From Gemmatimonadota bacterium (GTDB taxonomy: Bacteria > Gemmatimonadota > Gemmatimonadetes > Longimicrobiales > Gaopeijiaceae), in contig JAOTVL010000011.1 of NCBI GenBank assembly GCA_029863525.1, positions 1-43,003 on the forward strand: DNA of 43,003 nucleotides, read 5' to 3'. Below, one piece after another: positions 16,562 to 25,765 of the stretch (position 1 is its first letter; every line of letters begins with the position of its first letter). Made by a program: the position numbers and the translations under genes. Below the pieces are notes generated by a model, which searched no databases, was not told where the DNA came from, and saw only the letters and a program-made list of their open reading frames with translations.

Positions 16562-18847
16562 ATGACGTCAGCCTTCCGGGGGACCCGCCCCGGGCGCCCC
16601 AGCGCCCTTCTCGCGCTTTCGACCTCGATTCTCACCTGGTCGGCTCCTCTCGCGGCCCAGGTTCCCGATCAGCAGCAAGAAAACGGCGTACCTCGCGCCA
16701 GGGCAACGCTGGCCGTTTCGGCGCCGACGATCGACGGGATCCTGGACGACGCCGTCTGGCAGGGCGCATCAGTGCTCGGCGGCTTCACCCAGCGGGTTCC
16801 GAGCGATGGCCGCCCGGCCACCGAGCCGACCGAGGTTCGATTCCTCTTCGACGAAGAGGCCCTCTACGTCGGCGTGTGGGCGTTCGACTCCGACCCAGGC
16901 GCGATCGTCGAAGGAGAGGCGATTCGCGACTACGACCTCGCCCAGAGCGACGGGGTGCTGCTGATTCTCGACACCTTTCGCGACGAGCAGAACGCGTTCG
17001 TCTTCGGGACGAACCCCGTCGGCATCGAGTATGACGGACAGGTCGCGAACTCCGGCCAGGGTGGTGGCGGCTTCTTCCTGGGCGGTGGCAACGCCGGGAA
17101 TCGGCGGCAGCAGGGAGGCGCGGGCGGGGGCTTCAATCTCAACTGGGACGGAAGCTGGATCGTCCGGACGTCGCGCGACGTCGCCGGGTGGTACGCCGAG
17201 TTCCGGATTCCCTTCTCCACGCTCCGGTACGCCGAAAGTGAGGAGCAGACGTGGGGACTCAACGTGTCCCGCCGCGTACGTCGCCTGAACGAGCAGTCGT
17301 TCTGGGCGCCGATTCCGCGGGAGTTCGACGAGTACCGCTTGAACTACGCCGGACGACTCGAGGGCCTCGCTCCCCCCTCGCAGCGGCTGGTCCGCGTCAC
17401 ACCCTACGGCCTGCAGCGAGCGGTTCGGGACTACCAGGCTGGCGATCCGGGCTACTCGTATCCCACCGAGGTCGGCGGAGACGTGAAGGTCCAGATCACG
17501 CAGGGACTCACGCTCGACCTTACGGTGAACACCGACTTCGCCCAGGTCGAGGTCGATGAGGTCCAGACCAACCTCACCCGCTTCAGCCTCTTCTTCCCGG
17601 AAAAGCGTCCCTTCTTCCTCGAGAACGCGGGCTTCTTTCAGGTGGGCGGCGGCGGCGCCGACCTCTTCTTCAGCCGCAGAGTCGGAATCAGCAGCGAGGG
17701 GCCCGTACCGATTCTCGGTGGGGGTCGCGTGTCCGGCCGTGTGGCAGGGCTCAACGTCGGCGTCCTTCACATCGAAGCCGACGACCTGTCGATCGCACCC
17801 GGCGTCACAGCCGTGCCCCAGAACCAATACTCGGTCGCACGGGTCGCGAAGGAGCTCCCGAACCGTTCACGCCTCGGCGCGGCCTTCCTTCGGCGGGCGT
17901 CGGACACGACCAATGATTGGAGCCGCACGTACGCCGTGGACGGCCAGCTCGGCATCGGCGAGGCGATCACCTTCACTTCGTTCCTCGCCGGCACGGACAC
18001 CCCGGGCCTCACGGGCCGCGATCACGCCTTCGACGTGCAGGGCGGGTGGACATCGCGACGCTTCCGCGGAACGATGCAGTACCGGCAGATCGGAGAGGAC
18101 TTCAACCCCGAGCTCGGCTTCCTCCCGCGTAGCGGGTACCACTATGGCCAGGTCTTCGGGATGCTCTACTTCCAACCGGATTGGTGGGCCATCCGCGAGA
18201 TCCGACCCCATGCCTCGTACTTCACGTACAGAGACATCGAGACCGGTTTCACCGAGACGAGTCGGGTGCACATCGACTCGCACTTCGAATTCCAGGACGG
18301 AATGGAGTTGCACCCCGCGGTGAACTGGCAAAAGGAAGGCCTCGAGGAGGCGTTCCAGATCACCGACGACATCGTGGTGCCGGCGGGGACGTACGCGGGT
18401 TGGGAGCTGGGATGGGTCTTCTTCACGAACGAGAGCGCGCCGATTTCGTTCAACGGCGGATTCGACGCAGGTGGCTTCCTCTCGGGTAACCGCGTTCATC
18501 CGTACGGGACGATCACCGGACGATACGGCTCGAAGCTCAGCCTCTCCTTGCGCGTGGACTACAACGACGTGAGCCTGGCCGAAGGCGATTTCGAGGCCAC
18601 GGTGCTGGGGCTCCGTTTGGCGTACTTCGTCACGCCGCGCATTTCGGTGCAATCGCTCACGCAGTACTCCGACCTGGCCGACGCCTGGTCGACCAACATC
18701 CGCCTCGCGTGGCTCGACACGGCCGGCTCAGGCCTGTTCGTCGTGTTCAACCAGGCGAACGGCTTCCAGTCGCTCGCGCGCGACACGCCGCTGAACCGGG
18801 CCTTCACGGTCAAATACAGCAGGCTCTTCGACCTCGCGCGCTGGTAA
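16562..18847 (+). CDS. Secreted DUF5916 protein with N-terminal CBM9-like domain
   Basis: 761 residues from the ATG at 16562, chosen because it starts a plausible signal peptide (ending PLAAQ); a TTG upstream at 16478 is in frame. Residues about 45-260 form a CBM9-like/DOMON-type domain (APTIDGILDDAVWQGA; VRFLFDEEALYVGVWAFDSD), followed by a barrel-like region with the family landmarks RFSLFFPEKRPFFLENAGFF and FFSRRVGIS, and a C-terminal run of strands ending in ARW. DUF5916 proteins are abundant in Gemmatimonadota and Bacteroidota and are thought to be outer-membrane proteins; substrate unknown. A Gly/Gln-rich loop near residues 160-195 is unusually long. Followed 16 bases later by the SRPBCC gene. 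Confidence 0.9.
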   Translation: MTSAFRGTRPGRPSALLALSTSILTWSAPLAAQVPDQQQENGVPRARATLAVSAPTIDGILDDAVWQGASVLGGFTQRVPSDGRPATEPTEVRFLFDEEALYVGVWAFDSDPGAIVEGEAIRDYDLAQSDGVLLILDTFRDEQNAFVFGTNPVGIEYDGQVANSGQGGGGFFLGGGNAGNRRQQGGAGGGFNLNWDGSWIVRTSRDVAGWYAEFRIPFSTLRYAESEEQTWGLNVSRRVRRLNEQSFWAPIPREFDEYRLNYAGRLEGLAPPSQRLVRVTPYGLQRAVRDYQAGDPGYSYPTEVGGDVKVQITQGLTLDLTVNTDFAQVEVDEVQTNLTRFSLFFPEKRPFFLENAGFFQVGGGGADLFFSRRVGISSEGPVPILGGGRVSGRVAGLNVGVLHIEADDLSIAPGVTAVPQNQYSVARVAKELPNRSRLGAAFLRRASDTTNDWSRTYAVDGQLGIGEAITFTSFLAGTDTPGLTGRDHAFDVQGGWTSRRFRGTMQYRQIGEDFNPELGFLPRSGYHYGQVFGMLYFQPDWWAIREIRPHASYFTYRDIETGFTETSRVHIDSHFEFQDGMELHPAVNWQKEGLEEAFQITDDIVVPAGTYAGWELGWVFFTNESAPISFNGGFDAGGFLSGNRVHPYGTITGRYGSKLSLSLRVDYNDVSLAEGDFEATVLGLRLAYFVTPRISVQSLTQYSDLADAWSTNIRLAWLDTAGSGLFVVFNQANGFQSLARDTPLNRAFTVKYSRLFDLARW

Positions 18848-18863
18848 GCGGGGAGGACCGACA

Positions 18864-19307
18864 ATGCCGCGACACGAAGAATCGATCGTCATCGCGCGGC
18901 CGCGCCAGCACGTCTTCGAATACATGGACGACATCGAAAGGGAACCGGAGTGGCAGCCTCAACTGATCGAGGCCGAACAGACGCCCCCGGGCCCGACCGT
19001 GATCGGAACCCGGCGCCGGTATGTGTCGGAGTTTCTCGGGAAGCGGCTGGTCAACACCTACGTGGTCAGGGAGTTCGAGCCGAACCGAAGGATCGTGTGT
19101 GAAACGACGTCCGACTCGGTCCTCAACGCCACCAGCGACATCCGGTGGGAGGATGTCGACGGCGGGACGCGCGTCACCATGCTGCTCGACGGCCGGGCGA
19201 CCGGGGTCCTCCGCTTCGTCCCGAACGCGCTCCTGGAAGCGACGTTCGAGAAGGAAGTGCGCACGACGCTCGCGCGTCTCAAGGAGCGGCTGGAAGCCGG
19301 AGGCTGA
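18864..19307 (+). CDS. SRPBCC-superfamily (polyketide cyclase/START-like) protein
   Basis: 147 residues, the usual length for a single SRPBCC domain. It opens with ESIVIARPRQHVFEYMDDIE, the typical first strand and helix, and ends with the long C-terminal helix (EKEVRTTLARLKERLEAGG). The family binds hydrophobic ligands in a helix-grip pocket; no catalytic residues can be assigned. The start has GGGGAGG at good distance and lies 16 bases after the DUF5916 stop, so the two probably share a transcript. Confidence 0.88.
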   Translation: MPRHEESIVIARPRQHVFEYMDDIEREPEWQPQLIEAEQTPPGPTVIGTRRRYVSEFLGKRLVNTYVVREFEPNRRIVCETTSDSVLNATSDIRWEDVDGGTRVTMLLDGRATGVLRFVPNALLEATFEKEVRTTLARLKERLEAGG

Positions 19308-19320
19308 ACGCGCGGTCGAA

Positions 19321-19338
19321 GCGCGACCAGGGTCGCGC
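19321..19338. terminator. Possible bidirectional hairpin between convergent genes
   Basis: GCGCGACC-AG-GGTCGCGC, a perfect short GC-rich inverted repeat between the SRPBCC stop and the convergent ABC-F gene. No T-run follows, so the terminator role is tentative. Confidence 0.35.
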
Positions 19339-19388
19339 GAAAGGTCGCTCGGCAATCACTCCGACGACGGCCGCCTTCGAGGCGCGCG

Positions 19389-21425
19389 TCAGGTCGGCGC
19401 GAGCTCCGCGAGCGCGGCCTCCAACACTTCGATCCTCGTCACGAGCTCCGCCCAGGTGTCCAGGTCGCGATCGACCTCCGACTGGAGGCGCCCACGCTTC
19501 TGCTCCAGAGCGACGACTTCGCCAGGGTCGGTGCGTTCGTAGTATCCATCCTGGCAGAACGTGGCGTCGATCGCGGCGATCTCCGACTCGGCCGCTTCGA
19601 TCGACTCGGTGAGCGCGGTGCGCTGGCGCTCGAGGTCGCGTAGCTCCTTCCTGAGCACCGCGGGTGATCCGGTCACGCGACTGGGCTTCCCCTCCGCGGC
19701 AGCTTCTCCTCGGCCGTCAGGGCCACCCAGGCCCCCGCGCTTTCCTCCGCCTCCGTCCTTTCCTCCCCCGCCCTTCCCCTTCGCGCGCTTCTCACGACGG
19801 GCCTTGAGGATCACCGAGTCGGCGTCCAGGTGGTCGTCTCCCGAATGGTGGACGTACTCTTCGTACGTTCCCGGATAATCCGTGACACCATCCGGCTGGA
19901 TCTCGACCACGCGCGTGGCGAGGCGACTGACGAACCAGCGGTCGTGCGAGACGAAGATGAGTGTCCCCTGGTAGCTCCTCAGCGCCTCGACCAGGGCCTC
20001 GATGGACTCGAGATCCAGATGGTTGGTGGGCTCATCGAGTACGAGGACGTTCGGCCTCTCCAACGAGAGCCGGGAGAAGACGAGCCGGGCCGCCTCTCCT
20101 CCCGATAGGGCGCTGACCTTCTTCTGGCCGTCGTCGCCCGAAAAGAGCATCAGCCCCATCTGACCACGCACGAACCCGCGGTCCTTCCCTGGGCAGAAGC
20201 CCCAGAGCCACGATTCGGTCGTCTCGTCGGAGTCGCCGAATTCGTCCTTGATGTCCTGGGCGAAGTAGCCGGGGTGTGTCTCGTAGCCCCACTCGACGGT
20301 CCCCGAATCCGGCTCCAGCTCGCCCATTGCGATCTTGAGCAGCGTCGACTTTCCGATCCCGTTGGGGCCCATGATCGCAAGCCGGTCGCCTCGACGCACG
20401 AGGAGGTCGACGCCGTGGAGGACCTCGTTGTCGCCGTAGCTCTTCTTGACGCCGTCGATCTTCAGAACGTCCCGTCCGCTCGCCCTCCAAGGGTCGAACC
20501 GGAACGTCGGGTAGCGGCGGGAGCTGCCGGGCAGCTCCTGGAGCTCGCCGGCCTTCTTCTCGATGAGTCGAAGCTTGCTCTGTGCCTGACGAGCTTTGCT
20601 CGCCTTGGCGCGGAATCGGTCCACGAAGTCTTGATGGTGAGCGATCTCCTTTTCTCGGCTCTCGATCTCCTTCTCGCGACGTTCTCTCTCTTCAGCTTTG
20701 CCTGCGAGAAACTGAGTGTAGTTGCCCTTGTAGAGGGTGACCGTGCCGTAGTCGACGTCGAGGATCTGCGTGGAGACGTTGTCGAGGAAGCGATGGTCGT
20801 GGGAGATGACCACGACCGGCCCCGAGAAGTCCGCCAAGAACTTCTCCAACCACCGGATCGACAGGATGTCGAGGTGGTTCGTCGGCTCGTCGAGAAGGAG
20901 CGCATCCGGCGCCGCGGCCAGAACCTGGGCCAAGAGCACGCGAAGCTTGAAGCCGCCGGAGAGCGTCGAGATCGGGTCGCGATGGATCTCCGTCGGCAGT
21001 CCCAGCCCTTCGAGGATGGTCGCCGCCCTCGCCTCGGCCATATAGCCGTCGAGCCGCTGGACCGTCTCTTCGAGAATCGCGAACCGCTCGTGATCGAAGC
21101 CTTCCTCCCCTCCCTCGAGCAGCCTCTCCTTCTCGGCCATCGCATTCCAGAGCTCGGGATTGCCCATCAGCGCCACGTCCAGGATCGACTCGTCCTCGTA
21201 GAGGAACTGATCCTGTTTCAAGACGCCCAATCGAACGGATTTCGGGATCGATACCTGACCTTCGGAGGCATCGAGCGATCCGGACAAGATGTTCAGCAGC
21301 GTCGTCTTGCCCGAGCCGTTCGCCCCGACGAGGCCGTACCGCTCGCCCGGGTTCAGGTTGAACGAGGCGCCGGAGAACAGTGTCCGGTCTCCGAACGACC
21401 TGGCGAGGTTCGAGACCGAGATCAT
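19389..21425 (-). CDS. ABC-F family ATPase (Uup/YbiT/EttA-like ribosome-associated protein)
   Basis: 678 residues with two ATP-binding cassettes and no membrane segments. First cassette: Walker A GANGSGKTT, signature LSGG, Walker B LLLDEPTNHLD. Second: GPNGIGKST, LSGGEAARL, VLDEPTNHLD, with the H-switch FVSHDRWF. The linker is the charged helical hairpin of ABC-F proteins (RREKEIESREKEIAHHQDF...). After the second cassette come a Lys/Gly-rich linker and a C-terminal coiled coil (about residues 600-678), as in Uup-type members. ABC-F proteins act on the ribosome E site in translation or antibiotic protection; which role applies here is unclear. The ATG overlaps the stop of the isomerase gene (ATGA), so the pair is translationally coupled. 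Confidence 0.95.
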   Translation of the reverse strand: MISVSNLARSFGDRTLFSGASFNLNPGERYGLVGANGSGKTTLLNILSGSLDASEGQVSIPKSVRLGVLKQDQFLYEDESILDVALMGNPELWNAMAEKERLLEGGEEGFDHERFAILEETVQRLDGYMAEARAATILEGLGLPTEIHRDPISTLSGGFKLRVLLAQVLAAAPDALLLDEPTNHLDILSIRWLEKFLADFSGPVVVISHDHRFLDNVSTQILDVDYGTVTLYKGNYTQFLAGKAEERERREKEIESREKEIAHHQDFVDRFRAKASKARQAQSKLRLIEKKAGELQELPGSSRRYPTFRFDPWRASGRDVLKIDGVKKSYGDNEVLHGVDLLVRRGDRLAIMGPNGIGKSTLLKIAMGELEPDSGTVEWGYETHPGYFAQDIKDEFGDSDETTESWLWGFCPGKDRGFVRGQMGLMLFSGDDGQKKVSALSGGEAARLVFSRLSLERPNVLVLDEPTNHLDLESIEALVEALRSYQGTLIFVSHDRWFVSRLATRVVEIQPDGVTDYPGTYEEYVHHSGDDHLDADSVILKARREKRAKGKGGGGKDGGGGKRGGLGGPDGRGEAAAEGKPSRVTGSPAVLRKELRDLERQRTALTESIEAAESEIAAIDATFCQDGYYERTDPGEVVALEQKRGRLQSEVDRDLDTWAELVTRIEVLEAALAELAPT

Positions 21426-22492
21426 GAGATCCCGAGCACGGGAAGCGACCGGCCCAGCGCGCCCCCGGGGGGTGCGCCGAACGAACGCACCTCGAGAACC
21501 GTCGCGTCGTCGGACGCCGACAAAACCGTGCGCCCGAGCGCAGCAGGGAGGAGGACCGTGTCCCCCGCTCGGACGCGCAGGGCCGTCATGGTCTCGCCCC
21601 ACGTGAGGGCACCCTCACCGTCGATCGTCATGAGGACACACATCTCGTCGGAGTCGAAGACGACTTCGCCTCCGCGAGGGATGGTCCATTCCCGAATCGA
21701 GAAGTACTCGCACGAGACGAGCTCACGCAGCACCGCATCCCCCACGACACGGTCAACGTCCGAGCCCGCCGCGCCGTGCGCCGATGGTTCGGTCGACCCG
21801 AAGTCGATGCACTCGAGCGCCTCTTCGAGGTGCAACTCGCGGTCGGTGCGCCCCCAGTCGTAGACACGGAAGGTCGTGTCCGACGGCGTCTGGACCTCCG
21901 CGACCAGGATGCCACCGCCAAGGGCGTGCACGGTGCCGCTCGGCAAGTAGTGGCAGTCTCCTGGTCGCGCCGGTACCTGGACCAGGAGCTCGACGACCGT
22001 GCCGTCATGGACGGCGGCCTCGAACGCCTCGCGCGTCGTGCCGTCCACCACGCCCTTGTAGATGACGGCGTCCGCGTCCGCTTCCACCACATACCACGCC
22101 TCCGACTTCAGCGCAGCGTCGGGATGGGCCGCCGCGTACTCGGGCGATGGGTGAACCTGCACGGAGAGGTTGTCCCGTGCGTCGAGGTACTTGAGGAGAA
22201 GGGGGAACTTCCCCGTCGCACCGAGGTCGAGCGGACCCGTGACGAGCCACCCGAAGTCGTGGACGACGGCACCGACGGTCCGCTCCATCAGTGGCCCGTT
22301 GCGCACCCGTGTGTGGGCAGCGGCCCCGCCCCCGCCGGACGCACTGGTGGCGTCCAGGTCGGCGAGCTCCCACGACTCCCCGATCTTCGCAGTCGGTGCA
22401 CCGGGGAGCCGTCGAGCGAAACGCTCCAGTGCACGCCCACCCCACACTTTCTCCTTGTAGATCGGTTCGAGCAGGAGTGGATAGAGCGGCAC
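21422..22492 (-). CDS. manA: Class I mannose-6-phosphate isomerase
   Basis: 356 residues, starting at a GTG. The family signature and zinc ligands are visible: Q112 and H114 in VQVHPSPEY, E131 in KSEAWYVV and H189 in SGTVHALGGG. KVWGG near residue 15 is also typical. It interconverts mannose-6-phosphate and fructose-6-phosphate in the cytoplasm, feeding GDP-mannose and glycan synthesis. The C-terminal cupin lobe (about 270-350) is present. The start has only a weak ribosome site (GAAGAG). The stop overlaps the ATG of the ABC-F gene. Possible paralogous activities (other sugar phosphates) cannot be excluded. Confidence 0.92.
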   Translation of the reverse strand: MPLYPLLLEPIYKEKVWGGRALERFARRLPGAPTAKIGESWELADLDATSASGGGGAAAHTRVRNGPLMERTVGAVVHDFGWLVTGPLDLGATGKFPLLLKYLDARDNLSVQVHPSPEYAAAHPDAALKSEAWYVVEADADAVIYKGVVDGTTREAFEAAVHDGTVVELLVQVPARPGDCHYLPSGTVHALGGGILVAEVQTPSDTTFRVYDWGRTDRELHLEEALECIDFGSTEPSAHGAAGSDVDRVVGDAVLRELVSCEYFSIREWTIPRGGEVVFDSDEMCVLMTIDGEGALTWGETMTALRVRAGDTVLLPAALGRTVLSASDDATVLEVRSFGAPPGGALGRSLPVLGIS

Positions 22493-22606
22493 GGGCGTGT
22501 CTCTTCGTCGTGATTCGGAGTCCGGGAGCGATGGCCGTTACGGCGTGGCCGACCCGAATCTGTCAGATCCCGTCCGATCGGTCGACCAGTCGGCGCGACC
22601 TCGCAC

Positions 22607-23878
22607 TCAGAGCGCCGCGTCAAGCGCCTCGATGAGCCGGTCCATCTCGGTGAGCGTGTTGTAGTGCACCATGCTGACCCGCACGACGCCGTCCTCGTCC
22701 GGCAGGTCCAGCGCGTCGACGAGGCGCCGTGAGTAGAAATCGCCGAAGCGGATCCCCACCCGATGGTCGTCGACCGCCTCGACGATCGTCCGGCTCGCTA
22801 CGTCCGGCGTCACGAAAGAGACGATCGGAACCCGTATTTCGCGGTCCGCCTCGGGAGATCCGAGGATGCGCACCCTCGGCCGAGCTCGCAGAAAGCCCAA
22901 TAACCGGTCGCACAAGCGCTCTTCATGGTCGGCGATCGCACCGAAGGCCGACTCCACCGCCGTGCGCACCTCCCGACCCGCGTGTGCGTCATCGCCCCTC
23001 CGTCCCGAGTCGGGCCCCACCGTCTCGGCCGTGCGGCCCAGGCCGTCCGCCACCTCCTGCAGATAGTCCGTGATTCCCAGAACCGCGTAGCTGAGCTCGT
23101 AGTTCACATTGCCCGGCTGGAACTTGTAGGGGACGTCGTCCTCCTCGATGAAGCCGAAGCTCTGCCCGGGAAGCCGGAGGAGGTGCTCCTTGCGGCCGAA
23201 GAGGACCGCGTGGTGGGGACCGAACGTCTTGTAGAAGCTGAAGGCGTAGAAATCGACGTCGAGCTCTTGTACGTCGACGGCCCGGTGCGGAGCGAAGCCG
23301 ACACCGTCCACGCAGAGCCATGCACCAGCGGCGTGCACACGATCGGCGATCGCACGGATCGGGTTGATGGTCCCGAGGATGTTCGAGGCGTGCGTCACGC
23401 TCACGAGCCGTGTTTTGGGGCCGAGCACGGCGTCGAGCGCCTCGAGTGACAACTCCCCTGCCGGATCGATCTCCCACCACCGGACGATCGCGCCCGCGCG
23501 TTCCAACGTGAGCCACGGTGCGATGTTCGCCTCGTGATCTCCTCGGGTGACGACGATCTCGTCGCCCGGCTCGATCGTTTCGGCCAAGCTGCGGGCAAGG
23601 GTACCGAAAAGCGCCGTCGTGGACGGACCCATGACGACCTCGTCGGGCTCCCTCGCATTCACGAGCGTAGCCACGGCCCGATGCGCACGTTCGAGCCGCT
23701 CGGTCGCGAGCGTCGACGGGACGTAGGTGGCGCCCACCTGGACGAAGGAACCGACGAGGAACTCGTGGAGTCGGTCGAGCACCGGCTGCACGATCTGGGA
23801 CCCGCCTCCGTTGTCGAGGTAGGCCCAGCCCGAATCGAGCGCCGGGAAGCGACTTCGAACGAAGTCGAGGTCCAGCAT
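22607..23878 (-). CDS. Class-V aminotransferase family PLP enzyme (cysteine desulfurase-like)
   Basis: 423 residues of fold-type I. The PLP lysine is K217 in FSFYKTFGPHH, preceded by D191 (CVDGVGFAPH) and the ring-stacking H115 (TRGDHEAN). YLDNGGGSQ near residue 20 and the C-terminal VGIRFGDFY...VRVSMVHYNT match the cysteine desulfurase-like subgroup (TIGR01976-like). The flexible catalytic Cys loop of true NifS/IscS is not evident, so sulfur transfer is doubtful. The ATG at 23878 has GAGG about 8 bases upstream. It begins 23 bases after the creatininase-like gene and precedes the isomerase by 114 bases. Confidence 0.9.
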   Translation of the reverse strand: MLDLDFVRSRFPALDSGWAYLDNGGGSQIVQPVLDRLHEFLVGSFVQVGATYVPSTLATERLERAHRAVATLVNAREPDEVVMGPSTTALFGTLARSLAETIEPGDEIVVTRGDHEANIAPWLTLERAGAIVRWWEIDPAGELSLEALDAVLGPKTRLVSVTHASNILGTINPIRAIADRVHAAGAWLCVDGVGFAPHRAVDVQELDVDFYAFSFYKTFGPHHAVLFGRKEHLLRLPGQSFGFIEEDDVPYKFQPGNVNYELSYAVLGITDYLQEVADGLGRTAETVGPDSGRRGDDAHAGREVRTAVESAFGAIADHEERLCDRLLGFLRARPRVRILGSPEADREIRVPIVSFVTPDVASRTIVEAVDDHRVGIRFGDFYSRRLVDALDLPDEDGVVRVSMVHYNTLTEMDRLIEALDAAL

Positions 23879-23901
23879 GCGCCGGACCTCGACCCGTTTC
23901 G

Positions 23902-25674
23902 CTACATCCCTCCGATCCGGTCCCGAATCAGCTTCGCGGTACGCTCCGAGCGCGCATCCGCGATCTCCTCGGCCCAGCGAAGCGCCTCGGGGAGGTTCGA
24001 GATGTCGACGCCGTTGATCTGTGCTTCTCCCGCGGCGACCCGTTCGGCCCACCGCACCGAAGAGATGTCGTCGAGCATCATGTTGAGCGTGATGCCGGGG
24101 CTGTCGTGTAGCCCATCACTGGGCATGCCGTCGCGCGTCACGCCAAGCTCGCGTAGCACGTTCCGAGATCCCTCGGGGGTGCGGTAGTACTCGGGAATGA
24201 AGTGCGCCCGCGCCGCCCCGCTCCACCTGGCGTTGAGCGCGTCGGCGACGTTGCCCATGCCCTGCTGGTTCCCGCCGCTGTCACCGATGAAGACGATGTT
24301 CTCGAAGCCGTGCTGCTTCAGGCTCTCGGCCATGTCGGTGAGCACCGCCTCGAACGTCTCCTGACGCAGGCTGATGGTGCCGGGGCTGGTCATGTGCCCA
24401 GTCTGCGGCTCGATGCCGCCCTCCGGCACGAGCTCGAGAACCGGAGCGCAAAGCGCATTGCCGAGGTAGGCCGCGATGCGGGGGCAGTTGGCGCGGAGCA
24501 CGTAATTGTGCTTCCCCGTCACGAGCCAGGGTCCGTTGGGCTCGACCCCGCCGGTCGCGATGATGGCCGTGGTCTTCCCGTCATCGAGCGCATCGCGCAC
24601 GTCCATCCACGTCATCTCCTCGATCCAAAGCGTCTCGGTCGGAGGGAGGGGATTCGGCGTGTCGGCACAGTTGTACACGTTGTCTGCGCAGCGGCCGCCG
24701 CCCATGTCACGTGGGTCGGGCGCCGGGGGCGTGAAGTTCCCACGACCCTGTCCGCCTCGCTGGGCGCGCGGCTCTGGCGGCACCGTCCCACCCGCGAGGA
24801 TCGCGTCCTCGATGAAGCCCGCCGTGTGGAACGCCCGGAAGTCCACGATCTGGCGTGCCCACTCGCGATTCTGGACGCGGTCGGCCAGCGAGACGCCGTT
24901 GATCGTCGCCTTCCCGGCTTCGACGCGAGCGTCGTAGCGAATCGAGAACGGATCGTCGGCGAACATGTTGAGCGAGATCACCGGGTCGTCGTGCATCCCT
25001 TCGCTTTCCGTCGCCCGTACGCCGTGCGCGGTCATGTACTGCGTGACCGATGCGTAGTCGTAGTACTGGGGAATGTGCGCCACCACCACGTCTTTGCCCC
25101 ACTTGGCGTTCAGCGTTGCCGCGACGTTCTGCATCCCGGTCTGATTCCCGCCGCTGTCACCGATGAAGATGATGTTCTCGAAGCCGTGCATCTTGAGGCT
25201 GTGCGCGACGTCGGTGAGCATCGCCTCGAAGGTCTCCTGCCTCATGGAGATCGTGCCCGGGCTGGTCATGTGACTGCTGGGTGGATCGATGTTGCCTTCT
25301 GGAACCAGCTTGATGATCGGCGCGCACAGCGCGTCCCCGAGGCGGCGTGCGATGGCGTCGCAGTTGGCGCGGAGCACGAAATTGTGCTTGCCCGTCGCGA
25401 GCCACGGGCCGTTCGGCTCGACCCCACCGGTGGCGATGATGACGGTCTTCATGCCGTCGTCGAGCGCATCGCGCACGTCCATCCAGGTCATCTCCTCGAT
25501 CCACACCGTGCTCGGAGCGGGAAGGGGATTGGGTGTCTGGGCGCAGTTGTAGACGTTGGCGCCGCAGTCGCCACCGCCCATCGAGTTCGGATTGCGCTGC
25601 TGCTGGGCCTCGGCGGTGCTCGCGAACACGGCCGAAGCGAGGACGGCCGAGACGGCCCAAAGGCTCTTCTTCAT
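23902..25674 (-). CDS. Exported tandem creatininase-like protein (two fused domains)
   Basis: 590 residues with a Sec signal peptide (cleavage near AEAQ, residue 24) and two homologous halves, about 30-290 and 320-590. Each half repeats MGGG-CaxNVYNCA, WIEEMTWMDVRDALDDG, GGVEPNGPWL-TGKHN, HMTSPGTIS-RQETFEA and HGFENI-FIGDSGGNQ. The creatininase fold is recognisable, but the classical metal ligands are altered: EQH is EPN, the later Asp is His, and the HGGN motif is SGGN. Whether it binds metal or is an amidohydrolase is therefore open. A Gly/Gln/Arg linker joins the halves. The start has CGGAG at good distance. Nucleotide identity between halves is high in places, pointing to a fairly recent or homogenised duplication. 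Confidence 0.88.
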   Translation of the reverse strand: MKKSLWAVSAVLASAVFASTAEAQQQRNPNSMGGGDCGANVYNCAQTPNPLPAPSTVWIEEMTWMDVRDALDDGMKTVIIATGGVEPNGPWLATGKHNFVLRANCDAIARRLGDALCAPIIKLVPEGNIDPPSSHMTSPGTISMRQETFEAMLTDVAHSLKMHGFENIIFIGDSGGNQTGMQNVAATLNAKWGKDVVVAHIPQYYDYASVTQYMTAHGVRATESEGMHDDPVISLNMFADDPFSIRYDARVEAGKATINGVSLADRVQNREWARQIVDFRAFHTAGFIEDAILAGGTVPPEPRAQRGGQGRGNFTPPAPDPRDMGGGRCADNVYNCADTPNPLPPTETLWIEEMTWMDVRDALDDGKTTAIIATGGVEPNGPWLVTGKHNYVLRANCPRIAAYLGNALCAPVLELVPEGGIEPQTGHMTSPGTISLRQETFEAVLTDMAESLKQHGFENIVFIGDSGGNQQGMGNVADALNARWSGAARAHFIPEYYRTPEGSRNVLRELGVTRDGMPSDGLHDSPGITLNMMLDDISSVRWAERVAAGEAQINGVDISNLPEALRWAEEIADARSERTAKLIRDRIGGM

Positions 25675-25765
25675 CGATGTCTCCGGAGGGAACTATGTCC
25701 TACGTCGGACAGAGACTGCGCGCCGATCGCAAAACGCGCCAGGGGCTCTCGTTGCCGCGGGCCGG

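Noticed and set aside
22607-23878. Functional cysteine desulfurase (NifS/IscS)
   Set aside because: The catalytic cysteine loop is not evident; only the class-V PLP fold is supported.
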